A stretch of 64,000 nucleotides of DNA from Rhexocercosporidium sp. MPI-PUGE-AT-0058 (Eukaryota; Ascomycota; Leotiomycetes; Helotiales): assembly GCA_020746875.1 (NCBI GenBank), contig JAGTJL010000017.1:1612001-1676000 (forward strand), read 5' to 3'. Positions 33,995 to 45,114 of the stretch are shown in pieces. The position numbers and the translations under genes are program-made. Positions within the stretch are counted from its first letter, which is position 1, and each line of letters starts with the position of its first letter. The notes beneath the pieces were generated by a model. That model was not told the DNA's origin. It saw nothing but the letters and a program-made list of their open reading frames with translations, and searched no databases.

Positions 33995-36492
33995 ATTTCT
34001 GTGCAACGGTAAATATCTCGAATTAACAACCCTTGGATTGTCTCCAATGCACTCATTTATTGCCTACCCCTATGCTCCATCGTAACCTCTATTATACTAA
34101 CGCTCGCCATAATCCACTCTGTCATCACCGCCCGAGCAAGCCAACGTAGCTACCATGGATGAAGTTCGCAGAAGGATTGTGACGGTGGATGCGGTGAACG
34201 GTGTCGTCAGTCTGCGGTACACATGAAGCACGATAGTTAGACCTTGAATGAATACTGGTCATTATCACAGGTCTCCACTGTTTTAGAAGCTTGCTTAAAC
34301 GTAATGTTTGTCGAGCTGAGGAAACCTGGCGTCCACCTTTCCTAAATAGATGAGCTGTTCGTGTAGTCATACAGGACAGCAGCACTGTATAGATAAATCC
34401 CAGCGTTGTAAGTCCAGGTATCTAGTTTTGATTTGAGCAGTTTTCTGTACCGTCAGTGCCATCGTAGACATACTAGTCTGCGGCGATAAGGACGATATCT
34501 TTGGACCTTTTTTTTGGCCTATTTGACATAGGATTAGTTTTCGGTGAAGCGCGCGAAGCTGGCGAGTAATTAGAGAATTGGAAGAATGTGCCACCAGAGG
34601 CAGAATTCTTGTAATCGTACCTATGTTGAATGTGAGAATTTGCCACTTCAATACTCAATTGCACTATGTAGTATCCCAGCATCTGACTTGGGTATTCCAG
34701 AGATTCTCTGTAAGTAGAACATAATAAATAGTTCCCGGTTGTAGGTTGTAGGTAGGGTAGTCCTTCTCTGCTGCAGAACTTGTGGCAAAGCCCTAGAACG
34801 CTTTATCATCATTTGATTCATCTTTCTAGTACAGGGAATCATATTGTCGAAGACTGGGCCTACTTTGGCGTCTTCCAGAGGGAAGGAAAGATCGAGGTAT
34901 TTCAGAGGATAGCCGGAGAAGCGGAGTTCATCCGATCTTTACGAATTAAGTGAATTGGAGATTCTAGATCTTAATTCCTGGGGTAGTTATAAATAGACTT
35001 CGTCATATCCATAAATCTGCTAGATTTTGCACAGATTCAGTGAATCACCACGCGTCCTATTTATCAGCCGAGATAAGTCATGTTAAGAGACTCGTATGGC
35101 GAAAGTAGCAGCCTATCGAACGGCCCCATGTTTTAGTACCGCATTGGAGCCTTGCTTGTGCTAGATCTTGAAACAGATCTCCTCTTGTTCTTGGCGATCC
35201 TCTACACTACCTTCTTATCATGAGATGGGGTATAACAGAAGAGAGAGAGTACATATGCCGGTTCGCGTGCAGAGTGCCAAAACTTCGTTTACAGAAACGG
35301 CAAGGCGCTCCATCTGAACACATTCATGAACTCACCAGCCCATGGAATATCCGGTATGACCTGATGCAACACAATCAGAGCAGTTGTAGAGCCCGGATTT
35401 ACTTTGTACCTGAGTCATTTAGGTCGATGATTGAGCAATGATGTTGCAGCTGGTGCAGTATCACGATTGTGATATAAGTTCGACCTGCATAGCGATCTAA
35501 ATTTGAGGAGGTAAGGACTATAGTGCCTGTTTTGTGAGCATGAAGGCTCCAAGAACCCAATTCCAGTAATTGCAGGACGTGTGGAAGCTTGCAAGAAGTT
35601 TTAATTGTGGTGGACGTTATTTGTTGATTGAAATGAATGGGATGGAGCCAGTTAAAACTTTCAGGCGTTTCAAAGCTATTTCCTAGACGCGTCGTGATCA
35701 ATAAATTCCTTGAGGTTTCCCATTTGCCATGCGCTTTCCTTCTCCTCCTAATATTCTTGTGATTATTCTTACATTATCATATCCCAGTTGAGGTCATGTT
35801 CGTATTTACAAACACGACTTGCACCGCAGCAAATCTATCACTCGTGTCAGAAAGGTCTGTTCAAGCTTAAGAGAGTCCCTACGCCGAAGTAGCAGAAAAG
35901 TCTCTTCAATCAATTTCCTACTAAGCATGACCACAACACACCAAAAAGATCGCTGTGAAGGTTCCAAGAAGGCTAAGTCTAGTTGGCATTGCTGATACTC
36001 GATGCAATACCACGATTGCAGTGATTGGAATCCGAGACATATAGCTTGTGGTATCTCCCAAAGATCGCATGATACAAATGCATGAAAGTTACCGCTAGAA
36101 TCCTAAAAACTTTGTTGTCTGACCCCTTCGAATCAATATTGTTAACCAAACCAACGCTCTGTTCGCCCGAGGACCTACGAGATACTCCAGAATGCACACT
36201 CCTTCGCCCCGTTTATGTTCTTGATAATGCGTGGCAATATAGGTAATGGACTTAGGGCTGCAGCAGAAGTTATGACTTGGAGATGAACGGCGGCGAGGGA
36301 AATTTAGTTGTTAGCACCCCCAGCAGCGTCCGATTCAACACCAGCCTCACGATTCAGAGTTGTGTATCATCGACGGAAGTGACTACTGCCAAACCACAAA
36401 TCCCCAAAGTAGTACAAGTACCCGCCTCCCCTATGTCCATCGATAAACCATCGACAAAGGCACAACCTCCTTGTCACAGTTACTTGTCTTGA
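33995..36492. other. Gene-poor stretch right of retrotransposon copy 1
   Basis: Only short open frames occur on both strands and none is recognisable. A 72-codon plus-strand frame at 36277-36492, Ser/Thr/Pro-rich, runs into the 3' end of the HET gene and is probably chance. Composition is ordinary. Confidence 0.35.
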
Positions 36493-38957
36493 TTATCCAA
36501 GAATGATCTCCTTCCAAACCGGACCATCCCCAAGAGCTTCCTTCAGGTCCCCCTTCCCAATGGACCCAACCGCAACTCGCTCGGCGTACATGGGCTGGCC
36601 GGTGCAGTCAATCGACCCCATAACAGCCGTCGTACCACCCACGCCCCGCCATTCGATCAGCATGGTTTTGAACCTCCATCCTTCCTCGTGATCGTACAAC
36701 CCGCCCTCCGCCCTCACATCCCTTCCCTCGCAGAGGAGAATGAATTCTCTCTCCTGTGGAACCGGATTTCTCTCTAACCAGGGCGGCTGCACCGAGATAG
36801 TCCCCAGCTCGCATTCGCTGCGGCCGAAGATCCCCAGGCGGCGACGGTTATCCACCGGTCCGTGGTCTTTGTCACTGCTGGTGGGTTCGGCGAGGCGCAG
36901 GGTAAGTGATACGGTCCAGAACTGGAGGAAGCCGGACCCTTTGTGGTTGCTGAGGACATCCTCTACATAAGTCGGCGGACTTAGGCCTCCAAGCGTCACG
37001 TTGGTAGGGCTCGTCCGCGAACAGTCCATGTTAAAGCGCCGTTGGACCTGAGAACCGTAGAAGTTTCTGTTTACCTTCAAGCTGGAACCATCTTCGCCCC
37101 CAGCCTTGGAGTGCCTTACCAGGAGCTTGCAATTTGTCGAGCCGTGTCCGTCTCGCTGGTACCAGATGATCCAGGTCCGCTTTCGGATGGCCTTTTTGAT
37201 GCGCTGGATGCTCCTGTTATACCAATCCCACATATGCGGCCATGAGATGCCCACCCAGCCAGCCCAAGACCAGCTCGGCCCAACAGTTCGCCGCGTTTGG
37301 CCCGAGAGTGGCCTCCAAAGGAGGAACCAGTCAAAGTACACGGTTGGGATTCCGTGGCAAATGTCGGTATCTAGCCGGAACATCATTTGTCGGGACACAC
37401 CAGCAAAGGCATTGTAGATGTCGGACTCGTACAACAGCACGCGTTCCGAGTAACACTGGATCAGGCCCTCAAAGTCGCCGATATCTTCGGCCTCGGACGC
37501 ACCGCGTGATGTTCCTTGGCCCTTGATCTCATCAGGTGTTTCGAAGACATGCTCCTCCCACACGTCGGTGCCTTGACAGCGGAACACCACCTTCCCACCG
37601 ACGAAAATGAGAGACCTGTTGGCAAAATGTGTCTCTTGGAAACTGTGCGCTCGCCAATTAGCTTTGCCTGCCTCAAAGGATCCTGGAACGCAAATGGAGG
37701 TCAAACTTACGTCCAGCCACGGCGTTCATATGCTGTCCCCTCGGTAGCATCAGCCCAGTGGCCCTTGAACGCTAGCCTAAGACCCGGGGCGATCTCCTCG
37801 ATCGCCTGCCGAAAGCCCCTGGTGCCACTATGGACGCCAGGAATGCCAGTGTATGCATCCGCATTGCCCGCGACAACAATGACCAAGTCCGCCGCGCTGT
37901 AAACCAAGTCCATCATCTTAATAGCTTTCATCTTTTGGCCCGAGCCATCGTCTTGGACGATGCACAAGCTGTCGACCCACAGGTACCTGATCCCGATTTC
38001 CCTCGTCACGCGGATGGCATCCTTGATTGTCAACGGTATTTGGTCCAGATACTCGGGCTTCTCGAGAGAATGGGGTTCTTCAAGGTCCTTGACATTCCGT
38101 CCCAGAGTTGTGAAGAACTTTCTTCGACCCCAAACGTAGCTTAGAGCCACATACCGACTACCACTGGGTGGTACGGCTAAACGATTCTCCTCTACGTCGA
38201 CGCAACGAAAGGAGGGCATTTCCTTGGTTGGGTGAGATCTCTTCAATTCCTTCAAAACGGGGCTCCTCTGGCAAGATTTCCCATGGTGCGAGTCGCAGAG
38301 AGCCAGCCATCTTCGCACGACGGCCAAGTCAATCTTCTCCGGGCAGATAGGACGGACGAAATAGCTGGTCGAATTGGTCGGCGAATCGTTGGCCAAGAGG
38401 GTGATCCTGGGGAACAGATTGAGACCTGCGGTTCTCACGTATCCGCCGTCTTGCTTGCATGCGTACGGGCTTAGGACACGAACCTCCGGCTGGTGGTTCC
38501 ATGGCTCCCTGGGGTCTGGATTCGGACCGTCGGTGCCCCAGCTTACAGCCACGCAAACCGGCGAGTCGTCTTCGTGCGTTGGAACCTTTTCCCCACCGAG
38601 AGCAACCAGCACCAGGCGACAGAGCGGACAGGCCGTCTTCTCCTTCATGTCCTCTACCTTGCCAAGGGAGATTTCCAGCGTTTCGGGTTCATTCTGCTGT
38701 CCCCATTCCTCGTCTCCTGGGAGGACGACGAAGCGTTTGGCGTCGAGATTTAGTGCTGCACAGATGCCGCATAGCTTATCGCCATGACATGAGACGTCAG
38801 TTGGGACAGGACGGAGTGGAAGGGCGGCCTCGACGGAAGAGGCTAATGATGCGTCCGTTTCCCAGCTTTCGGAGTCGGATGGCATGGCTTCTGGAGTGAG
38901 TGTTGGGCGCAAGTCGGTGGAAGTGAAGTGATTCAGACTGACTTGAAGCTCAATCAA
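36493..38957 (-). CDS. HET-domain (heterokaryon incompatibility) protein, intact
   Basis: Two exons on the minus strand (38957-37711 and 37642-36493), joined by a 68-nt GTAAGT...ACAG intron, give 798 aa, or 774 aa from Met25. Residues about 62-113 hold paired cysteines (CGIC and CPLC), the zinc-ribbon-like lead often seen before HET domains. The HET domain starts at 269 (RYVALSYVWG) and continues with IPLTIKDAI and YLWVDSLCIVQDD near 325-337. The junction of the two exons reads RRGWT then FQETHFANRSLIF, the typical HET end. The C-terminal half is beta-rich and unassigned. HET proteins mediate cell death after fusion of incompatible hyphae. No lesions are visible; it is more GC-rich than its broken HET neighbours. 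Confidence 0.92.
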
Positions 38958-39530
38958 TATCTTCTTCTTCTTCTATTTTCCCCGAGACAATCGCGCCACC
39001 CTCCCCGCGCTTAAAGGTTGGCTGGACTTGAGTAAAGGCTATTGGGGCAAGACAGACGTGTCGTTGCAGCGAGCTGGCGAGCTGAGAGTTGGTGGCGTCC
39101 ACACGACACCACCCACGTTAACCAAAGGCATCTCATTCGTGTGTGCCATTATTCATCCTACTTTAAAAGCCTCTCACTTCCGAGCGTACAGTAGGATTCG
39201 AAATCGGCTTCACACCCATCACTCCACGATTTTTTATACTTCCGGCAGCAGGTCTACCACGTGACGCTGACACACATCCAAAAAAGCTCTTGCCGTTAAC
39301 GGCGCCAAAGCAGAGATCGATCATCATCAGCATATTCTGGTACCTTAATCACGTTATCCACTTCTGCTCTCCTCTGGTTTCAACCCCGGTATCTAACTGA
39401 TCCGCTGACCAAAAGCATATTTCCAGTCTATTTTTTCCACTCTCACTAGATGCTAATATCATGCTGGCTACAGTACTGTGCAGTACATGCTGTATCTATA
39501 GTATGAGTTTGAAGTACTAAATTTGTTGGT
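38958..39530. other. Upstream region of the intact HET gene
   Basis: No coding is supported. The stretch ends where a decayed gene on the same strand terminates at 39531. Confidence 0.35.
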
Positions 39531-39727
39531 TTAGGCATGAGTGACGAGGCTCATTTTGCCGTATGGTAAGTCAATGCTTGAGTCATCTCCATCTTCCTCT
39601 TCATCACTCCAGCCAGTCTCCACATCTGAATCGCCTTCAAAGTCATCTTCGCTTCCAGCGTGTCCATCACCGTCCTCGTCCCATACTCGGTCGTCTCCCT
39701 GTATCTCTTCGACATACATACAACCTA

Positions 39728-39780
39728 ACGTCGAGCACCCCCCTTCCGCCCACCCCCCCCTTCCGCCCACCTCGCTTAAC
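39728..39780 (+). repeat. Left C-rich terminal inverted repeat
   Basis: It starts ACGTCGAGCA followed by C6, TTCCGCCCA, C8 and TTCCGCC; the C-run plus TTCCGCC unit is thus repeated twice. It matches the right end exactly for about 40 bp and closely to 53 bp. Confidence 0.92.
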
Positions 39781-41507
39781 TCACCGCTACATCTACCCAC
39801 CAACTTAAATAATTAATTACTCCTTAATTCTTTAATCAATTCTTCTCAAATTTGAAATGTAACTTGCTCTCATCATAAAGCCTCAATATACCGAGTATGA
39901 CGTCATATTTGCGCTTACAGAGATCGCAAATAGCAAGTCTTTGCGAAAGGCATCGCTTGAGTGGAGTATTCCGAAGTCTACACTTCGTGGCCGCAACGCA
40001 ACTACTTTATTACGCCAAAAAGGTATTAGCCACTTACAAAGGCTACTTACGGTAATAGAGAGTTAATTAACTAATTAAATTTTAACTTAAAAGTCTCTTA
40101 GCCGTAGAGTTATATATACACAAATTAAGGTTTTTAAAGAGAGACTTCTAACTCTTTAAGGAGACTATTTACCACTCGAAAAACACTAGATTTATAAGTT
40201 TCTAGCACGAAATCCTATTTTAAAGACAAAAAGGCAAATATATATCGATTCTATACGTGTTAACTGCGCTTATTCCAAAGTTATTAAGCCCTAGTTCTAA
40301 AAACTAGAGATTCTAACTATTAAGGCCATTCCAGCTAGCTAACGATAGAATATAAACGAGACCGGTATTATAAAAGGCTACGGTCTTAATGAATTCGTTA
40401 TAAGGCACGCCAAAAAGCGCAAGATTTAAGGAAAACAACTAAGCTCACATACTTAAACGTCAATCATTAAATATGTCTTTACAACCGGAGTCTCTACACA
40501 ACCTCTTATAATTTACAAAGGAAAATCGGTACAGCAATAGTAGTTTCCGTCTTAATTAAACGTATTTAATAACTAGCACTTCATTATAACCAATAATAAG
40601 TAAACGACCAACGATACGGCTCTTAAATAACTAGTAAAAGTATTTATCCCTCAAACGAATCCACGTAATCATTTAGTAAGACTCCTTATTCTAAACGGCC
40701 ACGGAAGCTATAAGACTACGGAATTCCTTTAGAAGTGTTTTAAAAATAATATATATTTATTATATTTACTCGCATATACGTTACACGTCTTATAACCCTT
40801 AGATTTGACGGTTTTCTTTGCGCTAAAGCGCGCTTACCGGAAGAAACTATATAAATTAAGTTCTTTAATCGATTCTACACTAATTAACAAGCGCAATTTC
40901 CTTCTTTGCTATTAAAAAACACGCTAAAATACTATTATTCCTTTTAATATTAAATCTAAGTAAAAAACTAATAAATTATGGCCGGTATCTCTAACGAAAC
41001 TCTTAATGAGCCCGTTATTACTAAAAAATAATAATAAATTAATAGCTCCGGCTCTTTAAGAGTCTCATAAAATAACAACGCTACCTCCCGAGCCTTTTAA
41101 CACTTCCATTTAATTACAGACTCCTAAAACTACGAAAGATCTTCGTTTATAAATACATACTTTAATAAGCAAATCACGTAATTAACATCCGACGTAGCGT
41201 TTACTTTTTAAGAAGATTATAAAAAGATTTAATAAAAAGGATTACAAATTAAGGAAGGCAAATATAAGAATTAAAGAGTTAAAAAAGCAATTAAAGCAGT
41301 TAAAGCTAAAGAAAAAAAAGAAAGTCCAAACTAGCCTAAATTCCAAGTTTACGACAATACGTGCTATTCAGGCGGCTTAAATTGCGGCTAAAAAGCGTTA
41401 AATTACATTAATAAAACCAGAATTAGAAGGAGATTCTGACTCTATAATTTCTTATATAAAAGTTAACGTAGAATAGAATTATTAAGTGTTGAATAGAGAG
41501 TGCTGAT

Positions 41508-41560
41508 ATTACGCGAGATAGGCGGAAGGGGGGGGTGGGCGGAAGGGGGGTGCTCGACGT
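41508..41560 (-). repeat. Right G-rich terminal inverted repeat
   Basis: This is the inverted copy of 39728-39780, ending TGCTCGACGT at the TA of 41561. On this strand it shows G runs of 8, 3 and 6, a potential G-quadruplex former. Confidence 0.92.
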
Positions 41561-42481
41561 TACACCCCAACTATGAACTAGGCTCAACTCGGAGTTGGGT
41601 TTACAAGTCTCGCCCCAGCTTCCTGGTAACTCTGGCAGAGGTTGACCATCTCTGACAAGAGCCTCGTCCAATTTCGACAAACAGTGCTCTCGTCTTCGGC
41701 CATTCTCACACATGTATTCGGCCGCCAAGTGAGCAAACTTTGGATGCACAACATTGGTGGGTTCGATCGTATGACTCTTCTCCGCCACCTATAAGAGAAT
41801 TCGAGCAAGGTAACTCTGCAGCATGTGATCCCTTCCGACCCCAGGGCCTCCAGATCGTCCACTAATTGTATGGACTGGCGATGGTGTTCCTCGGACAGAC
41901 TATAATTAGTAATATCGATTCCGTTGTCCACTAGAAGTCGTAACCACCTTCGGAAACAGGCAGCCGCCGAACTGCTATGTCCACCGCCATGGGCATAAAA
42001 TATATCCAGCACCTTGTAGAGCTCGTCGAAAAAGAGAAATAAATCTTTGGTGGGCTTCAAAGCTCGCGATGTCTTGTAAATGCTGCTAACATCTTCTCTT
42101 CGTCGGCTCCTCGATGTCAAAGTAGCTAACTATTTAGCACAGAATCCTCTCAAGGCTAATTAGCTAGCAAGTAGTGATGAGAGTCCTGGGGCTTTGCCTA
42201 TGGCGGTTTTATAATGAGATAGCAAGAGATCGAGGCTCTTTTCATTGCCGTAGATGTTGTTGTTTATATAAAATGAATTGAGGTGTACAAAGTAAATAAG
42301 CTGCTCCGTGGTAGGATAAAATTCGGTTTTCTCCAGCAGATTTTCCAAAATTTCAAAGGGCAGTCCGCTGAGTGTCATGATTTCTTGCTCCGGCAAAACT
42401 TCGGCTGTTGTCAGAAGAACACGTTCTGTTAAAATTCGAGTGAGGAAGACAGGCAGCACTTCTCTGTAAGGAGTTTTCAGA

Positions 42482-43225
42482 ATGGAGGAGCCTGCTTCAA
42501 ACACGCAAGCGACCCCTACTGTCTCTGCTCTATTCCCCAACCTTCTCGCTCACCTCGCGTCCACAATTCCACACCAAACTCCCTTGAAAAAGGATATCAT
42601 CTGTGCAATCGACGGCCCAGATGCAAGCGGCAAAACCATCTTCGCAGAAGCACTAGCTTCCACGCTCCGAAGTCAGGGGCGAGAAACCATCGTTATACAC
42701 CTTGACGACTTCCTTAACACACGCTCGACACGCCACGCCAAAGGCCGCAACTCACCAGAAGGTTTCTACCACGATACTTACAACTATGAGGCCTTCAAAT
42801 ACTACATCCTAAACCCTTTCCAGCCTGGTGGGAGCAGAAACTACCGCGCCAAAGCTACGGACTTGCAGCGAGATATCTATCTCTCCGAGACCTCATCCCC
42901 CTGGATCTCTGCGCCTCCCAATGGCGTAATTGTTCTGGTGGAAGGCATGTTTTTGCACCGTGGAGCGCTAGCTGGGTGTTGGGACTGGTCGATGTTCTTG
43001 TTTGTTCCGTTTGAGGTTACGGCGAAGAGGACTATGGTGAGGGATGGTTCGGGGAATGGAGATCCAGGGTGTGAGGCGCTGAGGAGGTATGTTGGTGGTC
43101 AGAGAATATATTATCGGGAGTGTGAGCCTTGGAGAAGGGCGGGACAAGTTATAGATAATTCTGATGTTGAGCGCACGAGGATTGTGGGGAAGGATGAATT
43201 GGAGCGGCTGGGTGATCGTGTATGA
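42482..43225 (+). CDS. Uridine kinase-like P-loop kinase
   Basis: This is a single exon of 247 aa. The Walker A motif is GPDASGKT at 45-52, preceded by the beta-strand DIICAID. IVIHLDDFLN follows around 74-83, with the paired Asp seen in uridine kinase and phosphoribulokinase relatives. VLVEGMFLHR supplies the Walker-B-like strand, and the C-terminal half keeps YxxxCEPWRRAGQVIDN. The length matches fungal uridine/cytidine kinase-like or nicotinamide-riboside-kinase-like proteins. The likely reaction is ATP-dependent phosphorylation of a nucleoside or sugar-like hydroxyl in the cytosol; the substrate is not determined. It starts divergently, about 100 bp from the decayed gene on the other strand. 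It appears intact. Confidence 0.85.
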   Translation: MEEPASNTQATPTVSALFPNLLAHLASTIPHQTPLKKDIICAIDGPDASGKTIFAEALASTLRSQGRETIVIHLDDFLNTRSTRHAKGRNSPEGFYHDTYNYEAFKYYILNPFQPGGSRNYRAKATDLQRDIYLSETSSPWISAPPNGVIVLVEGMFLHRGALAGCWDWSMFLFVPFEVTAKRTMVRDGSGNGDPGCEALRRYVGGQRIYYRECEPWRRAGQVIDNSDVERTRIVGKDELERLGDRV

Positions 43226-43643
43226 TAGCGTTATAGCGGAATAGGAAATTTAAAGCAGCCTGTGGAATAACCGCTTCTCGACCTTTACTCAGCGCTGGAG
43301 ATGTCTCAGCTGGGGAATTATGAGATCAAGTGCGTATGCATATGGTATCCCAAATTCTTCTTCCCTGCTGTTGCTGTGTATAACATAATAAAATTAAATT
43401 CCTTATTACATTTTTTTATTTAAAAAAAACCCATATTCCTTATTGAGCTTAATTATATTATATAATAAAGAGATATTAGTAATTAATAAATCTTTTAAGC
43501 ACTAATAAGTTGAGCTAGTATAAACCCCATCTTAAGTTCGTATTATAATAGACTATATGACTTTAATATACTTTATAACTTTTAAGTAATTAAATACTTA
43601 ATAAGTAAAACTAAAACCACTTAAATTTCTAATTTACTCTTCG
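43226..43643. other. AT-rich segment upstream of a truncated HET gene
   Basis: From about 43,380 the sequence turns strongly AT-rich with TTAA/TATA runs up to the HET reading frame at 43,644. It looks like RIP-altered DNA and may contain the ruined 5' end of that gene or a transposon scrap. No domain is readable. Confidence 0.5.
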
Positions 43644-45114
43644 TTGAATAATCACCCACCATACGAAGCTTTGTCTTATGTTTGGGGCGATCCTAATGCC
43701 ACTGTTGCTGTTCGACTTCATGACGTCGAGCGCCATGTCACGGTAAACCTGGCGCTTGCGCTGAGGTATTTACGACTACCCGAAGAAACAAGAGCCGTCT
43801 GGGCCGATGCAATGTGCATTAATCAAGAAGATGACATTGAGAAGACTCACCAAGTTCGACAGATGCGGAATATCTATCTTGGTGTTGAGCGAGTGGCCGT
43901 CTGGCTTGGAGAAGATGTCAACGGAGACGCAAGGGAGATACTCGACCTTTATGGAGATGGCTCCGAGCTAGGAACAGTATATAGGCGATGGTATTTTGGT
44001 GACAAAGCCGCTTTTTGGGATACGCGCAACGCTGTGTTCTATCGCCCTTGGTGGACGAGGACTTGGACGCTTCAAGAGGTTATCCACGACGGGCCGGTTC
44101 AAGCGTACATTGGTTCTCATCAGATTGATTTTGACGAATTGTGTACGAAGTTTATGTCGTACATTCAGTACGCGTATATTATCAGAGGAAGTGATATACC
44201 GGAGCAGCCTACGCTTGCGGCTGCACCCCAGCCGTCCGACGATTACACATCGCTGTTTCTGTCCAGTACAATAATGACCGAGATCGCACCGCAGATCCAA
44301 AGCGAACGCCAACAGCGGAAAAGGAAACCAAATGAGCCTGGAATCTTGGAGATGTCCTTGGTTCTGTTTCGATACCAGCAGTGCACCGATGTACGAGACA
44401 AAATTTTTGCGCCTCTAGGAATGATAAACCAGCAATCGGATTCGGGAAGTTTAGTCGAACATCGCTCTTCGAAACGCAATGTCTACACAGTTGTGATGCG
44501 ACAGTTGCTACAAGTACAAGACACAAATTCAATGACTTGCATTCAGTCTCCCGAGCGTCCTATAGCTACATCAGATCTTCCAAGCTGGGTTGTCGATTGG
44601 ACGACGCATCAAGATGTATTCTCGCAATTCAGTTACGTGCATTCCTCATACTTTCCGAGTTGATACAATGGTCCTTGACGGTCTATACGTTGGTGTAATT
44701 GCTTGTGTAGCCTGGCTCGATATCACTAGTGTCGACATGCGCTGGAGAATCCCAGACCAAACCAAGATGAAGGTGTTCAAGTATGACCAAAACATTTCCC
44801 GGCAGTTGGACGACAGCTGTGAAGAACCTCTGGCCTCTAAAGGCAGTCAGCTCATGAGTATGAACGATTCCAGCTGGGGTCCATCACGCGCTGAGCCGGG
44901 CGATATCATTATCGTTTCGAAAATCTGTTCGGTGCCATTAGTTCTTAGAAGAAATGGTGACTCGTACTTGTTTGTTAGTACTTGCTGGCTCGTTGATTCC
45001 GAGCTTCAAGGGGCGAAGACGACCGGTGAGATAGCGAAGGACACTGGAGTTTCGCCAATCGTGAATGGAAGTGCATGGAATGAGAGTAAACTTGAGACGT
45101 TCCTCATCAACTGA
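43644..45114 (+). pseudogene. HET-domain gene, 5'-truncated and frameshifted
   Basis: The frame opens without an ATG (TTG at 43644) directly inside the HET start motif (PPYEALSYVWGDPN), so the usual N-terminal 30-60 residues are missing behind AT-rich DNA. The second motif is intact (AVWADAMCINQEDDIEKTHQV), followed by WWTRTWTLQEV. The frame ends at about 44,661 after LPSWVVDWTTHQDV. The downstream half continues in the next frame with FRVDTMVLDGLYVGVIACVA to a stop at 45,114, ending with PGDIIIVSKICSVPLVLRRN, the usual HET-protein C-terminal region. A small indel near 44,610-44,650 therefore separates two parts of one gene. Function is presumably lost unless an upstream exon and a sequencing error are involved. 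Confidence 0.8.

Larger units (their letters stand above)
39728..41560 (+). mobile_element. RIP-degraded Fot1/pogo-type DNA transposon
   Basis: The 1,833-bp element has about 53-bp terminal inverted repeats and a TA target duplication (39726-39727 and 41561-41562). The plus strand still shows a Fot1-type transposase. IFALTEIANSKSLRKASLEW, the psq-type DNA-binding helix, is near 39,910. RWNINETGIIKGYGLNEF, an altered first catalytic-Asp region, is near 40,345. LLILNGHGSYKTTEFL, with Asp changed to Asn, is near 40,690, and VLxPLDLTVFFALKRAYRK near 40,800. All are interrupted by stops. Asp-to-Asn changes and AT enrichment fit RIP. The family is distinct from the 1.7-4.1 kb element by its C-rich ends. 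It sits inside a host gene on the opposite strand. Confidence 0.92.
39531..42378 (-). pseudogene. Unknown gene split by a Fot1/pogo insertion and otherwise decayed
   Basis: On the minus strand, coding-like sequence starts near ATG 42378 (MTLSGLPFEILENLLEK, faintly F-box/ankyrin-protein-like). It reaches a stop at 42160 and resumes in another frame over 42.1-41.8 kb (WLRLLVDNGIDITNY), then in a third frame from about 41788 (VAEKSHTIEPTNVV). That frame runs to SLVHSWGV at 41563, where the transposon begins. Removing the element and one TA copy continues the frame exactly into GCMYVEEIQGDDRVWDEDGDG and an acidic Asp/Glu/Ser-rich end at 39531. Frame changes upstream of 41.8 kb may be lesions or weak introns. 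The product is not recognised. Confidence 0.65.
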
